DNA of 48,887 nt from Clostridia bacterium (GCA_017473085.1 JAFUNF010000023.1:1-48887), one strand, 5' to 3'. Positions 7,448-15,207 are shown, counted from the first letter of the stretch. Translations and numbers: made by a program. The notes: a model not told the origin generated them from the sequence alone.

Positions 7448-8539
7448 TTATGATTTGATTTTGGCGAGGCTTGCGTTTTTGTATGCCTCGTCATCTGTGA
7501 CCTCTTTGATTATCTTAATTTGCTCGGGAAAGGTGATTGTTGTGTTTTCGTCGCTAAGCTCGATTTCAACAATTGCCTTGTCGGTCCAAAAGGGATAAAC
7601 GTCTATTTCGAAATATTGGTTTTCGTAGGTCAGACAATATCTTGTTTTGCGAATCTGTCTTTTAGTTGTATCTGCATCCATAAGAAGTCGTAGATATTCG
7701 CTTTGGGAAAGTCGTCTTTCAATCTCTACACGCTTAAGGTCAGATACCCTTTTCTTTATTGTTTGGAAATATATATAGCTTCCGTTAATTCCACGCTGGC
7801 GAACACGGACCTCGTCTCCTGTTGTACTTTTAAGGTAGGTTTGAATAATTTCTATTCGTTGGCATGCAGGATTTGATTCAAGCCAGCTAATGTCGGGGTA
7901 TTCTATTAAATATTTGCGTTCAATTTCAAATGGCTCAGGCTCTCCTAAAAAGGTGGAGATTTCCTTAATCAGCCTTTTCATTTTATTATCAAATGTAGTG
8001 GAGTTGTCGATTACACGAAGGTGTGGGTGACCTGTCCATGCAGAAATTAGCTTATCGTCAAGCAAGGAGGCCTCCTCAACTGTTTCAGTTCTTGCAGAGT
8101 TATTAGCAGTTGTATAAAACTCAACAGCACCCTTTGCGGCAGATGTAAGATGAAAAACAGCATCATAGCTATCACGAAGCTCTACCTCGGTTGAGTTTAT
8201 GTCGGAAATAGCCTGCGAAAACTCATCCTCGGTCATATAAGCCTTATTATCAAGAGTACCACGGTCGCACACAATAAGAGCCTTTTCCGCCCTCATTGTG
8301 CCACAGGCTTGCTCAAAAACTCTTTCCTTTTCGATTTGTAGCCTTAACTGACATTTTTGATAATCAAGGTTTGTACCACAGGTCCAAGGAGCAACACCAC
8401 CAGTAATAAGCTCGGTTGCAGTTTCTGGTACAAACAAAACAGTGTAGCCTAACTGGGTAAATGCGTTTTGTATCCAACTCATAGCAGTGGATTTGCCTGC
8501 GCAGGGACCACCTGTAATTACGATTTTTGAAATTTCCAT
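7448..8539 (-). CDS. P-loop NTPase/kinase fused to CYTH domain
   Basis: A 363-residue two-domain protein. The N-terminal half is an AAA_28-type P-loop domain with Walker A GGPCAGKST (10-18) and a Walker B-like stretch ALIVCDRG (87-94), resembling small nucleotide or polynucleotide kinases. The C-terminal half (about 203-355) is a CYTH triphosphate tunnel domain with the metal-binding ExExK signature EIERK (205-209) and further Arg/Lys/Glu strands (VRVRQRG, VEIERRL, FEIDVYPF, AIVEIEL). CYTH enzymes hydrolyse triphosphates, including RNA 5'-triphosphates in some members. The gene follows the second WYL gene by 22 bp on the same strand, so it is probably in that operon. The substrate is not known. 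Processing of nucleic-acid ends is plausible given rtcB nearby. Confidence 0.85.
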   Translation of the reverse strand: MEISKIVITGGPCAGKSTAMSWIQNAFTQLGYTVLFVPETATELITGGVAPWTCGTNLDYQKCQLRLQIEKERVFEQACGTMRAEKALIVCDRGTLDNKAYMTEDEFSQAISDINSTEVELRDSYDAVFHLTSAAKGAVEFYTTANNSARTETVEEASLLDDKLISAWTGHPHLRVIDNSTTFDNKMKRLIKEISTFLGEPEPFEIERKYLIEYPDISWLESNPACQRIEIIQTYLKSTTGDEVRVRQRGINGSYIYFQTIKKRVSDLKRVEIERRLSQSEYLRLLMDADTTKRQIRKTRYCLTYENQYFEIDVYPFWTDKAIVEIELSDENTTITFPEQIKIIKEVTDDEAYKNASLAKIKS

Positions 8540-8561
8540 AAATTTTCCTCACTATATATAA

Positions 8562-9485
8562 TTAATGAAGCTTTTTGAAAAGCTGGGCTTGTTTTTCAAG
8601 TCTTTCCTTGGTAAGTGCAACGAAGGTATCGGGAGCAATAGCACGCACAGTGGGTCCAAAGGATAGAACTCTTATCACAAGCTCGGTTTCGTCCCTTTCG
8701 TTATACTCGATATTTACAAGGTACTTGTCCTTGTCTATGCGAGAGGCTTGCTTTTTAAAGTGGGCAAAGTGGAGCATTACTCGTTCAAGTGCGTTTCGCT
8801 TGTCGTATAGCTCAAGGGTAAGAGTTTTGATTTTTGGCTCACGCTCTTGGTCGGTGAGCCAAGTGGGCGTTGCCACGATTTCGCAAGCTGTAATTGAGGA
8901 CAGATTAACTGTCTCAACAGACCTGTTGCCTATGGCAATAAGTCGAAATTTGTCGTCCTTTTCGGAATATTCAAGTCGTTTAGGAACAACACAGGTGGAA
9001 AAGTGGGTGTCCCTTCTTGTTGTGATTGATATTTTTAAGGCTTTTTCTTCCTTTATTGCATCAAGTATCGTGCGAAATACCTTTATATAAAATTTGCTGT
9101 CGTAGTTATCGTGGTCGTCGTACTTGTCATATATTTCAAGGTCGTTTGGGGAGAATAAGGGCTCATAATTCCATAATTGATATGGAATCTCATCAAGGAA
9201 TAGCTTAATTCTTTTGTCCTCCACTAAGGCTCTTAGCCATCTTAATTGAAGGGAGGTTAAGGGGAGCTTGGGTGGATTTTCAAGGTTAGTTGTATAATCC
9301 TTATTTATAAAGCTCCATCTTTCTTCCTTGATAGCCTGTGATATTTCAAGGTAGCTATCTAAAAATGCGTTTTTGTTAATGATTTCTTGAAGCTGACTCT
9401 TGTCAATAGAGCCAGCTTTAAGTATTTCGTTAATAATTTTTGTAACGGTGTTATAATATGCACCATAAATTTCGTTAAAAATCAT
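8562..9485 (-). CDS. WYL domain-containing protein (second of a pair)
   Basis: A 307-residue protein with a WYL-type ligand-binding region in its middle (LKISITTRRDTHFSTCVVPKRLEYSEKDDKFRLIAIG, about 145-185) and a WCX-like C-terminal extension. The first 100 residues are helical and do not show a textbook winged helix. WYL domains are thought to bind nucleotides or nucleic-acid-related ligands and often control phage-defence, DNA-damage or RNA-repair genes. Its ATG overlaps the stop codon of the upstream WYL gene (ATGA, 9482-9485), so the two are translationally coupled and may form a heterodimer. The P-loop/CYTH gene follows at once. Confidence 0.85.
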   Translation of the reverse strand: MIFNEIYGAYYNTVTKIINEILKAGSIDKSQLQEIINKNAFLDSYLEISQAIKEERWSFINKDYTTNLENPPKLPLTSLQLRWLRALVEDKRIKLFLDEIPYQLWNYEPLFSPNDLEIYDKYDDHDNYDSKFYIKVFRTILDAIKEEKALKISITTRRDTHFSTCVVPKRLEYSEKDDKFRLIAIGNRSVETVNLSSITACEIVATPTWLTDQEREPKIKTLTLELYDKRNALERVMLHFAHFKKQASRIDKDKYLVNIEYNERDETELVIRVLSFGPTVRAIAPDTFVALTKERLEKQAQLFKKLH

Positions 9486-10723
9486 TGTGGCACACCTCCT
9501 TGGTCGTATAGCTTAAGCGTCCTTTCAAAATCCTCAAGAAACTGTCTTTCAACTGCCTTGTTTTGAAAGCTGATGTCGGTTATACGTGTTATAAAGGTGC
9601 GTATCCAAGGAACTATTTCCTGACTATCGTAAATGTAGGCACAGAAGCGTGCGTGGCTTTCGTCAACCATTTCAACAACACCACATCTTTTTTCACGAAA
9701 TAGTCTTTTGTAAATATATTCCTCGCCATTATCTACAAATACTGTAAATTCCACACGCTCGGTGGCGTTTATGTTCTTTTTCATAGAAACACCCCAAATA
9801 TGACCACGCATTTTTTCAAATTGCTCAAGGAGTGCATCGTAAAACTCGCAAGCATTTCCTTGCTTGACACTCTTTATGTAGTCAATTCTAAGGGGGACCA
9901 TTTTTTGTAGCTTGAGGTCGTAAGCCATTAAGTGCATACGTCCGTTTTGGGCACTTGAAAAAATCTTAAGGGGTACAACATCCATTTGTCGTTCTTCCTT
10001 GCCTCTGCTTTGAGTTTTAACTGTGATTTGTAGTCTTCTTCTGATTGAGTCAAGGCACAAAAGCAAAATGTCGCTATCTAAGGCAGAGGTCAAATAATGG
10101 TGCTTAAAGGCAAAGGGGGAGCTTTGCCATTCGTCCCTTTCTAACATAAAGAAGCCTAATGCACCCAAGGGGCTAACCTCGGAAAAGAAAGCGATTGCAT
10201 CATAAAGTGTGTTAAGGCTTAGATCTGTTGGCCTTTTATATTTTACTGTTTTGCCTGATTTTTCGCTTACAAGTATGCCTTGGGCTTCATAATCCTTTAG
10301 CTTTTTTCTAAGGGTGGACTCGTCAAAAAGCTCTGTTACGCTTTTTGAGGACCCTGCAAGACGCAAATTTATGCCCTCTAAAATTTCCTTGTGAGTTAAA
10401 GAAACGTCGGGGGAGTGTAGCAAATCTAAAATAAAAAAGTGAAGAATTATGTCGTTGTCGGTAAAGCTTTTTGATTTAAGTGAGGCGAAAAGTGGGTTTG
10501 AGGCAATATCACGACTATCAATTGAAAGGTATACGCTTTTTCCGTCAAGAGTGCGTGAGGCACTCATAAAGTTACTCAGGTAGCTTTCTATTCTGTGCTT
10601 TTCGTAATCGTAGGATCTGGAGCTTTTGCCTGTGTATTCGTCCCTGTGCTTAAAGCCATAAATATAAAACTCTCTCATATAGTCACGAATTTTTTCGTAA
10701 TTCTTTATAAGCTCAGATGCCAT
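9482..10723 (-). CDS. WYL domain-containing transcriptional regulator (first of a pair)
   Basis: A 413-residue protein. Residues about 85-170 look like a winged-helix DNA-binding region (SLTHKEILEGINLRL... STLRKKLKDYEAQGILVSEKSGKTVKYKRP). The middle holds the WYL core (KEERQMDVVPLKIFSSAQNGRMHLMAYDLKLQKMVPLRIDYIKSVKQG) and the end has a WCX-like extension. It is the first gene of the operon from the promoter at 10756-10784 and overlaps the next WYL gene by 4 bp. It is likely an effector-responsive regulator of its own operon. The start at 10723 is supported by GAAAGGAGACG upstream. Confidence 0.87.
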   Translation of the reverse strand: MASELIKNYEKIRDYMREFYIYGFKHRDEYTGKSSRSYDYEKHRIESYLSNFMSASRTLDGKSVYLSIDSRDIASNPLFASLKSKSFTDNDIILHFFILDLLHSPDVSLTHKEILEGINLRLAGSSKSVTELFDESTLRKKLKDYEAQGILVSEKSGKTVKYKRPTDLSLNTLYDAIAFFSEVSPLGALGFFMLERDEWQSSPFAFKHHYLTSALDSDILLLCLDSIRRRLQITVKTQSRGKEERQMDVVPLKIFSSAQNGRMHLMAYDLKLQKMVPLRIDYIKSVKQGNACEFYDALLEQFEKMRGHIWGVSMKKNINATERVEFTVFVDNGEEYIYKRLFREKRCGVVEMVDESHARFCAYIYDSQEIVPWIRTFITRITDISFQNKAVERQFLEDFERTLKLYDQGGVPQ

Positions 10724-10755
10724 TTTAAGCGTCTCCTTTCTTTAGTCTTAATTAT

Positions 10756-10784
10756 ATTATAGTTGATTTTGTAGATAAATTCAA
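10756..10784 (-). promoter_or_regulatory. SigA-type promoter for the WYL-WYL-CYTH operon
   Basis: Minus strand: -35 TTGAAT (10779-10784), 17-bp spacer, -10 TATAAT (10756-10761). It lies 33 nt before the first WYL gene. Confidence 0.7.
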
Positions 10785-10824
10785 GGCTTGGACGAGGTAA
10801 ATACTTCAATATTCGACTTTTCTC

Positions 10825-10853
10825 TTGACAACTCCCTAAAATAAATGTATAAT
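10825..10853 (+). promoter_or_regulatory. consensus SigA promoter of mscL
   Basis: Perfect -35 TTGACA (10825-10830) and perfect -10 TATAAT (10848-10853) are separated by exactly 17 bp. Transcription should begin near 10860, giving a short leader before the AAAGGAG site and ATG at 10888. Confidence 0.85.
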
Positions 10854-10887
10854 TTTTTTGTATAAAATAATTTAAAGGAGAAAAACA

Positions 10888-11523
10888 ATGAAAAAGTTTT
10901 TTGAAGAATTCAAAAAGTTTATAACACGTGGCAATGTTGTTGACATGGCTGTCGGCGTTATCGTCGGTGGCGCATTTACAGGTATTGTAAACGGACTTAG
11001 CAACTACGTATTAAAGCCAATCATTAACTGGATTTTGGCTTTGATTATCGGTAAGGATGGTCTTAGTGGTGCTATTACTATGCTTCATCCAGCTTGGACA
11101 ACACAAGATGTTGTGAATTCAGAGGGTGTAGTTACAGGCACCGAAAAGGTTTGGGACCTTGCAAACTCCATTTACATTGACTGGGGCTCATTCATTAGCG
11201 CTATCATTAACTTCTTTATTATCGCTTTCGTTCTTTTTGCAATCGTTAAGGTTATTAACGGCTTAAGAGAGGGTGGCGAGGAAGCTAAGAAGGCTAAAGA
11301 GGCTAAGCGTGCACTCAAGGCTGAGCTTAAGGAAAACGGCATCAACCCTAAGGATAAGGAAGCTGTTGAGGCTTACCTTGCTAAAAAGGAAGAGGAGGCT
11401 CAGGCTCAAGCTGAGGCTGAGGCTAAGGAGGCCGAAGAAAAGGCTCGTCAAGAAAGACTTGAAAACCCAACCACCGAGGATCTACTTAAGGACATCAGAG
11501 ACCTACTAAAGAGCAAAAACTAA
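10888..11523 (+). CDS. mscL: large-conductance mechanosensitive channel MscL with long C-terminal tail
   Basis: MscL opens a large pore under membrane tension and protects against osmotic downshock. The N-terminus FFEEFKKFITRGNVVDMAVGVIVGGAFTGIVNGL is the classic amphipathic helix plus TM1 (about 1-45). TM2 is FISAIINFFIIAFVLFAIVKVING (about 100-123). The protein has 211 residues, against about 130-150 for most family members. The extra length is a longer extracellular loop (about 55-95, with DVVNSEGVVTGTEKV) and a cytoplasmic tail of about 85 residues rich in Ala, Glu and Lys (AKKEEEAQAQAEAEAKEAEEK, as one coiled-coil-like helix). It is a single-gene unit with its own consensus promoter and a strong terminator. 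Confidence 0.95.
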   Translation: MKKFFEEFKKFITRGNVVDMAVGVIVGGAFTGIVNGLSNYVLKPIINWILALIIGKDGLSGAITMLHPAWTTQDVVNSEGVVTGTEKVWDLANSIYIDWGSFISAIINFFIIAFVLFAIVKVINGLREGGEEAKKAKEAKRALKAELKENGINPKDKEAVEAYLAKKEEEAQAQAEAEAKEAEEKARQERLENPTTEDLLKDIRDLLKSKN

Positions 11524-11542
11524 TTTATAGCTAACAAAACAG

Positions 11543-11573
11543 AGGCAAGCACGAAAGTGCTTGCCTGTTTTTT
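11543..11573 (+). terminator. mscL terminator
   Basis: The stem AGGCAAGCAC/GTGCTTGCCT is closed by a GAAA loop and followed by six T residues. The hairpin core is identical to that at 14130-14149. Confidence 0.88.
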
Positions 11574-11821
11574 ATTCTACAATGGTGGTGCTTAATGCAA
11601 TGCTTTTGCCTCGTCAAAGCTGAGCAAAAATATAAATAAAAAAATGAAGTTTTTTAAAAGAAAAGACTCTTTATTTATATATGAAAAAGATAAAATAGCT
11701 TGCCTTGACAAGCTATTGCCTAATACGATGGTGATATAGTGTTAGAAATAGAAAAAATTTTTAATTACTTTTTTATACTAATGCTAATCTTAGTTTTTTG
11801 TTTGATATCTTGCTATGTAGA

Positions 11822-11857
11822 TTTCAATGTATTCGTCCAAAGACGAATACATTGAAA
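11822..11857. repeat. perfect 16-bp inverted repeat in a gene-free stretch
   Basis: TTTCAATGTATTCGTC (11822-11837) and its exact complement GACGAATACATTGAAA (11842-11857) surround a CAAA loop. The gene-free stretch 11574-12137 also holds AATAGCTTG/CAAGCTATT near 11695-11718, and is otherwise AT-rich with no credible gene. This hairpin could be a terminator-like stem, a protein-binding site or the remnant of a mobile element. Confidence 0.55.
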
Positions 11858-12054
11858 AATTGATGACTCAGAATGTTTTTTGCCAACTCAGAGCTTTTTG
11901 AAAGTTTTTGAATATTTAGAGGGTAAATATAGTTTTTATGAAGAATTAATGGAGCTCCTACAATCAGTTTAATATTTTTAAGGTACGATGAAGAAGCATA
12001 TGCTTTCACGCTTGGGACGTAGAGTGCTATCGAAACATTAATGAATAACGAAAT

Positions 12055-12083
12055 AGGGCTGACGGGAAGCAATCGTCAGCCCT
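12055..12083 (-). terminator. hairpin downstream of the tetR-type gene, possible terminator
   Basis: AGGGCTGACG (12055-12064) pairs perfectly with CGTCAGCCCT (12074-12083). It is 54 bp downstream of the tetR stop codon on the minus strand, but the following T-run is weak, so terminator function is uncertain. Confidence 0.45.
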
Positions 12084-12137
12084 CAAAATATAGTCGCAGT
12101 GGTCAAAAGATGGTCAGAAAATGTAGGAATAATTATA

Positions 12138-12689
12138 TTATTTCATTCGCTCAATCAATTCTTTGTAATTTTTCTCGCCAAAGGAAGCAAGAAATAATGT
12201 CTCTGCCACTTTTTCAATTGGCTCGGTACAATCATCCTTTACCCATTGTATCGTAATGTTATATATTGCTCCCGAGTAAAAATAAGGAAGTAGCGTATTG
12301 TTCGGCTTTCCTGCATCCTCGAACACAGACAAATACTGTTCGTTAAGATAATTAAGAAGCAAGGTTTCAAGATGTGATTTTATAATGAGCTGAACCATAT
12401 TTTTATTTTTCTCCATTGTGCGAAGGATTGACAGAATGGTATCATAATAATCATCGTCACATCGTGGGATAAAACGGGTTTGAGAATTCAATTCTTCAAC
12501 AACATTATTAAAATGGTAAATCAAAACATCTTCTTTGCTATTAAAGTTACGGTAGAAGGTTGCCCTGCCTACACCTGCCTTTTTTGCTATTTCTGTAATG
12601 CTGATCTCATGAAAGTCCTTTTCTTCCATTAGCTGTAAAACAGCCTCTGAAATATACTGCTTAGTAAAATCTGTGTAATCAATTCTCAC
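12138..12689 (-). CDS. TetR/AcrR family transcriptional regulator
   Basis: A 183-residue repressor-type protein. The N-terminal helix-turn-helix is clear (ISITEIAKKAGVGRATFYRNFNSKEDVL, about residues 29-56). The C-terminal ligand-binding half resembles the TetR_C group with YSGAIYNITIQWVKDDCTEPIEKVAETL. Translation starts at a GTG (12689) preceded by AAGGGGAG at a slightly long spacing. It is divergent from the unknown gene at 12886. The 196-bp gap between them carries four TGTCTCA motifs and a tandem 19-bp repeat, so it likely represses itself and that gene. The ligand is unknown. Confidence 0.9.
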   Translation of the reverse strand: MRIDYTDFTKQYISEAVLQLMEEKDFHEISITEIAKKAGVGRATFYRNFNSKEDVLIYHFNNVVEELNSQTRFIPRCDDDYYDTILSILRTMEKNKNMVQLIIKSHLETLLLNYLNEQYLSVFEDAGKPNNTLLPYFYSGAIYNITIQWVKDDCTEPIEKVAETLFLASFGEKNYKELIERMK

Positions 12690-12709
12690 GCGAACAAAAA
12701 CTCCCCTTC

Positions 12710-12829
12710 TGTCTCATTTAGGTCAACAAAACCATTCGTATTGTCTCATCAATGTCTAAATTGCTTGCAATGAACAACAAAATATATTATAATACAGTTG
12801 TCTCAATGCGATACAGTTGTCTCAATGCA
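12710..12829 (+). promoter_or_regulatory. divergent promoter region with tandem 19-bp repeats (probable TetR operator)
   Basis: The motif TGTCTCA occurs four times in one orientation (12710, 12742, 12799, 12818). The last two are part of a head-to-tail 19-bp duplication, ATACAGTTGTCTCAATGC plus one base, at 12792-12810 and 12811-12829. A plus-strand promoter (-35 TTGCAA at 12765-12770, 17-bp spacer, -10 TATAAT at 12788-12793) ends exactly where the repeats begin, so a bound repressor would cover the transcription start. The regulator is inferred to be the adjacent TetR-type protein. Confidence 0.6.
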
Positions 12830-12885
12830 TTATACATACTTTTATCGAAAAAGTCAAGAAAAATTTAAGAAAGAGGTATTGAAAG

Positions 12886-14019
12886 ATGAAAATTGAAAAC
12901 CCAAAAGTGACACTTTCAGATGAGGCAAGAAATGGTGTAAAGGAAGAAGTCAGAAGCGGATTCCTTGATTGGTTAATGGAATTCAATGTGGAGGGTGATG
13001 ACGGCGAGCTTTACGCGCTCGGTGGTTCTATTCTCTCCCTTGCACTTGAAAAGATGGATCTTGTCAATCTTTGCTATGCTAAAGGAAAGGGCTCTGTCAA
13101 GCAGCTTCGCAATTCGGTATATAAGCTTGCGAAATATCCCGGAACCGTAATGAATAAGTTTTACAGAAATCCACAAGGTACTTTACAGATCGAAAAGAGA
13201 GAGCATAGTGTGCTTGTCACCTGTGCCGAGCATTACAAGGTAGAATGCTTTGATAACGGCACGTGGCATTTGATGCTCGATACCTGTGACGGCGAATACA
13301 AGGCAGATCTTTATCATAGAGCGCACGGATTTCCTCTTTGGTATGGCAGAGAGAAGCCCTCGCTTCTTACACAGCACTCCATTACCTACGGCTACAACTG
13401 GTCGGGTGATGTAGATGGAACGATCTGGTTGAACGGAAAAGAGATCAAGGTTAAAGGAACAGGTCAGCGTGAAAGATACGTTGCCGTTGACTCCTCTGCG
13501 GCGGAGCTTGGCGGTTGGGAGGATTGGGGATATATTACCTTCAATGAGATTCACTCCTCGATGTACGATATGCGTCTCGGAATGAAGGACTACTCAGTAT
13601 ACGATCTTGAAAACGAAAAGCATTATACCTCAAATGGCAACCTTAAGGGTGGCGACAGAGATATCGCCGAGATGGAGATCACACATGAGGATTGGGCATT
13701 TATGCGTGAGCTTGATGGTTTTGTTCCTTCTTACTACAACATCAAGATTAAGGTTGAGGATGGTATATATGAAGCAAGAGCACATGTGTGCAATGCTCGT
13801 GTATGGGGAGTAACCTTCCAAACACCCGATAATCCTGTAGCAACTCTTATTTTTGATAAGGTTGAAGGTTCATTCACGAGTAACAATGGGACTGTAAGAA
13901 CTCTTACGGGTGGTCGCGGTACAATGTCTGTAAGGCAGTGGCATCAGTATCCCAATATGCTTCCTCGCGAGCTTTACTGCGATGATGAGCGTACGGGAGA
14001 AAAGTTTGAAACACTTTAA
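12886..14019 (+). CDS. uncharacterised protein, possibly lipocalin-like (AttH/CrtC-type fold)
   Basis: A 377-residue soluble protein without signal peptide or membrane helices. I do not recognise it with certainty. Many short beta strands with Trp/Tyr/Gly-rich turns (THSITYGYNWSGDVDGTIWLNG is split by such turns; GGWEDWGYITFNE; SYYNIKIKVEDGIYEARAHVCNARVWGVTF) suggest a double beta-barrel, like the hydroxyneurosporene-hydratase/AttH lipocalin-like group. A conserved-looking HQYPN and GRGTMSV lie near the end. The ribosome site AAGAGG precedes ATG 12886. Codons such as ATC, CTC, GCG and GGC appear more often than in neighbouring genes, hinting at transfer. It is controlled from the TetR-type operator region and ended by the terminator at 14130. 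Confidence 0.7.
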   Translation: MKIENPKVTLSDEARNGVKEEVRSGFLDWLMEFNVEGDDGELYALGGSILSLALEKMDLVNLCYAKGKGSVKQLRNSVYKLAKYPGTVMNKFYRNPQGTLQIEKREHSVLVTCAEHYKVECFDNGTWHLMLDTCDGEYKADLYHRAHGFPLWYGREKPSLLTQHSITYGYNWSGDVDGTIWLNGKEIKVKGTGQRERYVAVDSSAAELGGWEDWGYITFNEIHSSMYDMRLGMKDYSVYDLENEKHYTSNGNLKGGDRDIAEMEITHEDWAFMRELDGFVPSYYNIKIKVEDGIYEARAHVCNARVWGVTFQTPDNPVATLIFDKVEGSFTSNNGTVRTLTGGRGTMSVRQWHQYPNMLPRELYCDDERTGEKFETL

Positions 14020-14129
14020 TATCTAATATTAGAGGGGCGATTGCGGTCGGTTTTTAAAATTTGCGGTGCAAAACTGACGAAAAGGAGGGACAGGGGACGA
14101 TTCCTTGTCTTCAAATAACTGACAGGTGG

Positions 14130-14157
14130 GCAAGCACGAAAGTGCTTGCTTTTTTTT
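14130..14157 (+). terminator. terminator of the 12886-14019 gene
   Basis: GCAAGCAC/GTGCTTGC with a GAAA loop is followed by eight T residues. The 20-nt hairpin is identical to that of the mscL terminator 2.6 kb upstream. Confidence 0.88.
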
Positions 14158-14158
14158 A

Positions 14159-14187
14159 TTGACTTGTGGGAATATAAATGATAAAAT
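14159..14187 (+). promoter_or_regulatory. promoter of the first intracellular LRR gene
   Basis: -35 TTGACT (14159-14164), 17-bp spacer beginning TGTGGG, -10 TAAAAT (14182-14187). It closely resembles the promoter at 15207-15235. Confidence 0.8.
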
Positions 14188-14219
14188 AATAGTAACAACA
14201 GCTCTAAGGGGGAGAGGAA

Positions 14220-15173
14220 ATGAGAGATACAAAGAACGAGGGAGGACTCGGTTATAACCAAAAGGGCGACATAGAGCAAATCGTCGACTACCTGATAGCC
14301 GAGCATAGAGATGAATTTGAGCTTGAGCTTTCACAAAAGCTCAAGGGGTTTGAGGCACAGCTTCGAAGTGATTTTAATCGTAGGCTGGAACTTATTAGGA
14401 AGGACCTTTCTGAAAACCTAAAGGGACAGATTGAGCTTATCAATAGAAATAACAACGTTGTTAACACATCGCCATCTATTGCTCCACCGATTGTTGAGTG
14501 CGACTATTTAAAATATAATGAAACGGCAGAGGGACTTTGTATAACAGGCTTAAATGAAAAATATTCAAGCAAGACTGACGTTTACATTCCTGCTACTATT
14601 AATGGAAAAAGAGTTGCGAAAATAGGCGATAATGCTTTTTTAAATAACCAGATTATAGAAAAAGTAGAAATAGCAAACGGAATTGAGACAATAGGCAAAA
14701 AAGCGTTTAGTGCCTGTGCTAATTTAAAAGAGCTTATTATACCTGATAGTGTAACCTCTATTCAAAGAGAGGCCATGTATGCAAGCAAAAAGCTTGAGCG
14801 TGTAAACATACCAAAGAATATAAAGGTCCTTGAGTATGGTGTTTTGTATCAAGCAGGAATAAAATCCCTCGAATTACCAGAGGGCTTGAAGGAAATTGGT
14901 GCTCTTGCTCTTTGTGGCTGTTATGCTCTTCGTCAGATAAATATTCCAAGCACTGTTACTACTATTGGAAATTACGGCTTTTACTATTGCTTCTTTAATC
15001 AAGGAGCAGATGGGGAGATTTACATTCCTGATAGCGTTGCAAAAATAGATGCAGATGTCTTTGGCGGATGCAGATATTTAAAAATCTCCTGTGGAGCAAA
15101 AAGAAAGCCAGCAGGCTGGAATGAAAAATGGAATTCGGGAAATTGTCCTGTTAAGTGGGGAGCTAAATATTAA
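14220..15173 (+). CDS. intracellular BspA-type leucine-rich-repeat protein (LRR 1)
   Basis: A 317-residue protein without signal peptide. Residues about 20-80 are a charged helical coiled coil (EFELELSQKLKGFEAQLRSD and so on). The rest is LRR_5/BspA-like repeats of about 23 residues (IGDNAFLNNQIIEKVEIANG, IGKKAFSACANLKELIIPDS). It closes with a C-terminal cap, CGAKRKPAGWNEKW...VKWG. That cap, of form C-x-A-x-x-x-P-x-G-W-x-x-x-W, recurs in the next four genes. LRR_5 proteins usually bind other proteins and are mostly secreted in bacteria; cytosolic location here is inferred from the missing signal peptide. The start has GGGGGAGAGG upstream. It has its own promoter and terminator. Confidence 0.88.
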   Translation: MRDTKNEGGLGYNQKGDIEQIVDYLIAEHRDEFELELSQKLKGFEAQLRSDFNRRLELIRKDLSENLKGQIELINRNNNVVNTSPSIAPPIVECDYLKYNETAEGLCITGLNEKYSSKTDVYIPATINGKRVAKIGDNAFLNNQIIEKVEIANGIETIGKKAFSACANLKELIIPDSVTSIQREAMYASKKLERVNIPKNIKVLEYGVLYQAGIKSLELPEGLKEIGALALCGCYALRQINIPSTVTTIGNYGFYYCFFNQGADGEIYIPDSVAKIDADVFGGCRYLKISCGAKRKPAGWNEKWNSGNCPVKWGAKY

Positions 15174-15180
15174 AAATCTA

Positions 15181-15207
15181 AAAAGCAGATGCAAGTCTGC
15201 TTTTTAT
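15181..15207 (+). terminator. terminator after LRR 1
   Basis: AAAAGCAGA pairs with TCTGCTTTT around a 6-nt loop and the T-run continues. It separates LRR 1 from the next unit, whose -35 box begins at its end. Confidence 0.82.

Noticed and set aside
11824-12072. Open frame of 82 codons on the minus strand
   Set aside because: It overlaps two inverted repeats, lacks a ribosome site and any domain, and lies in an AT-rich spacer; chance frame.
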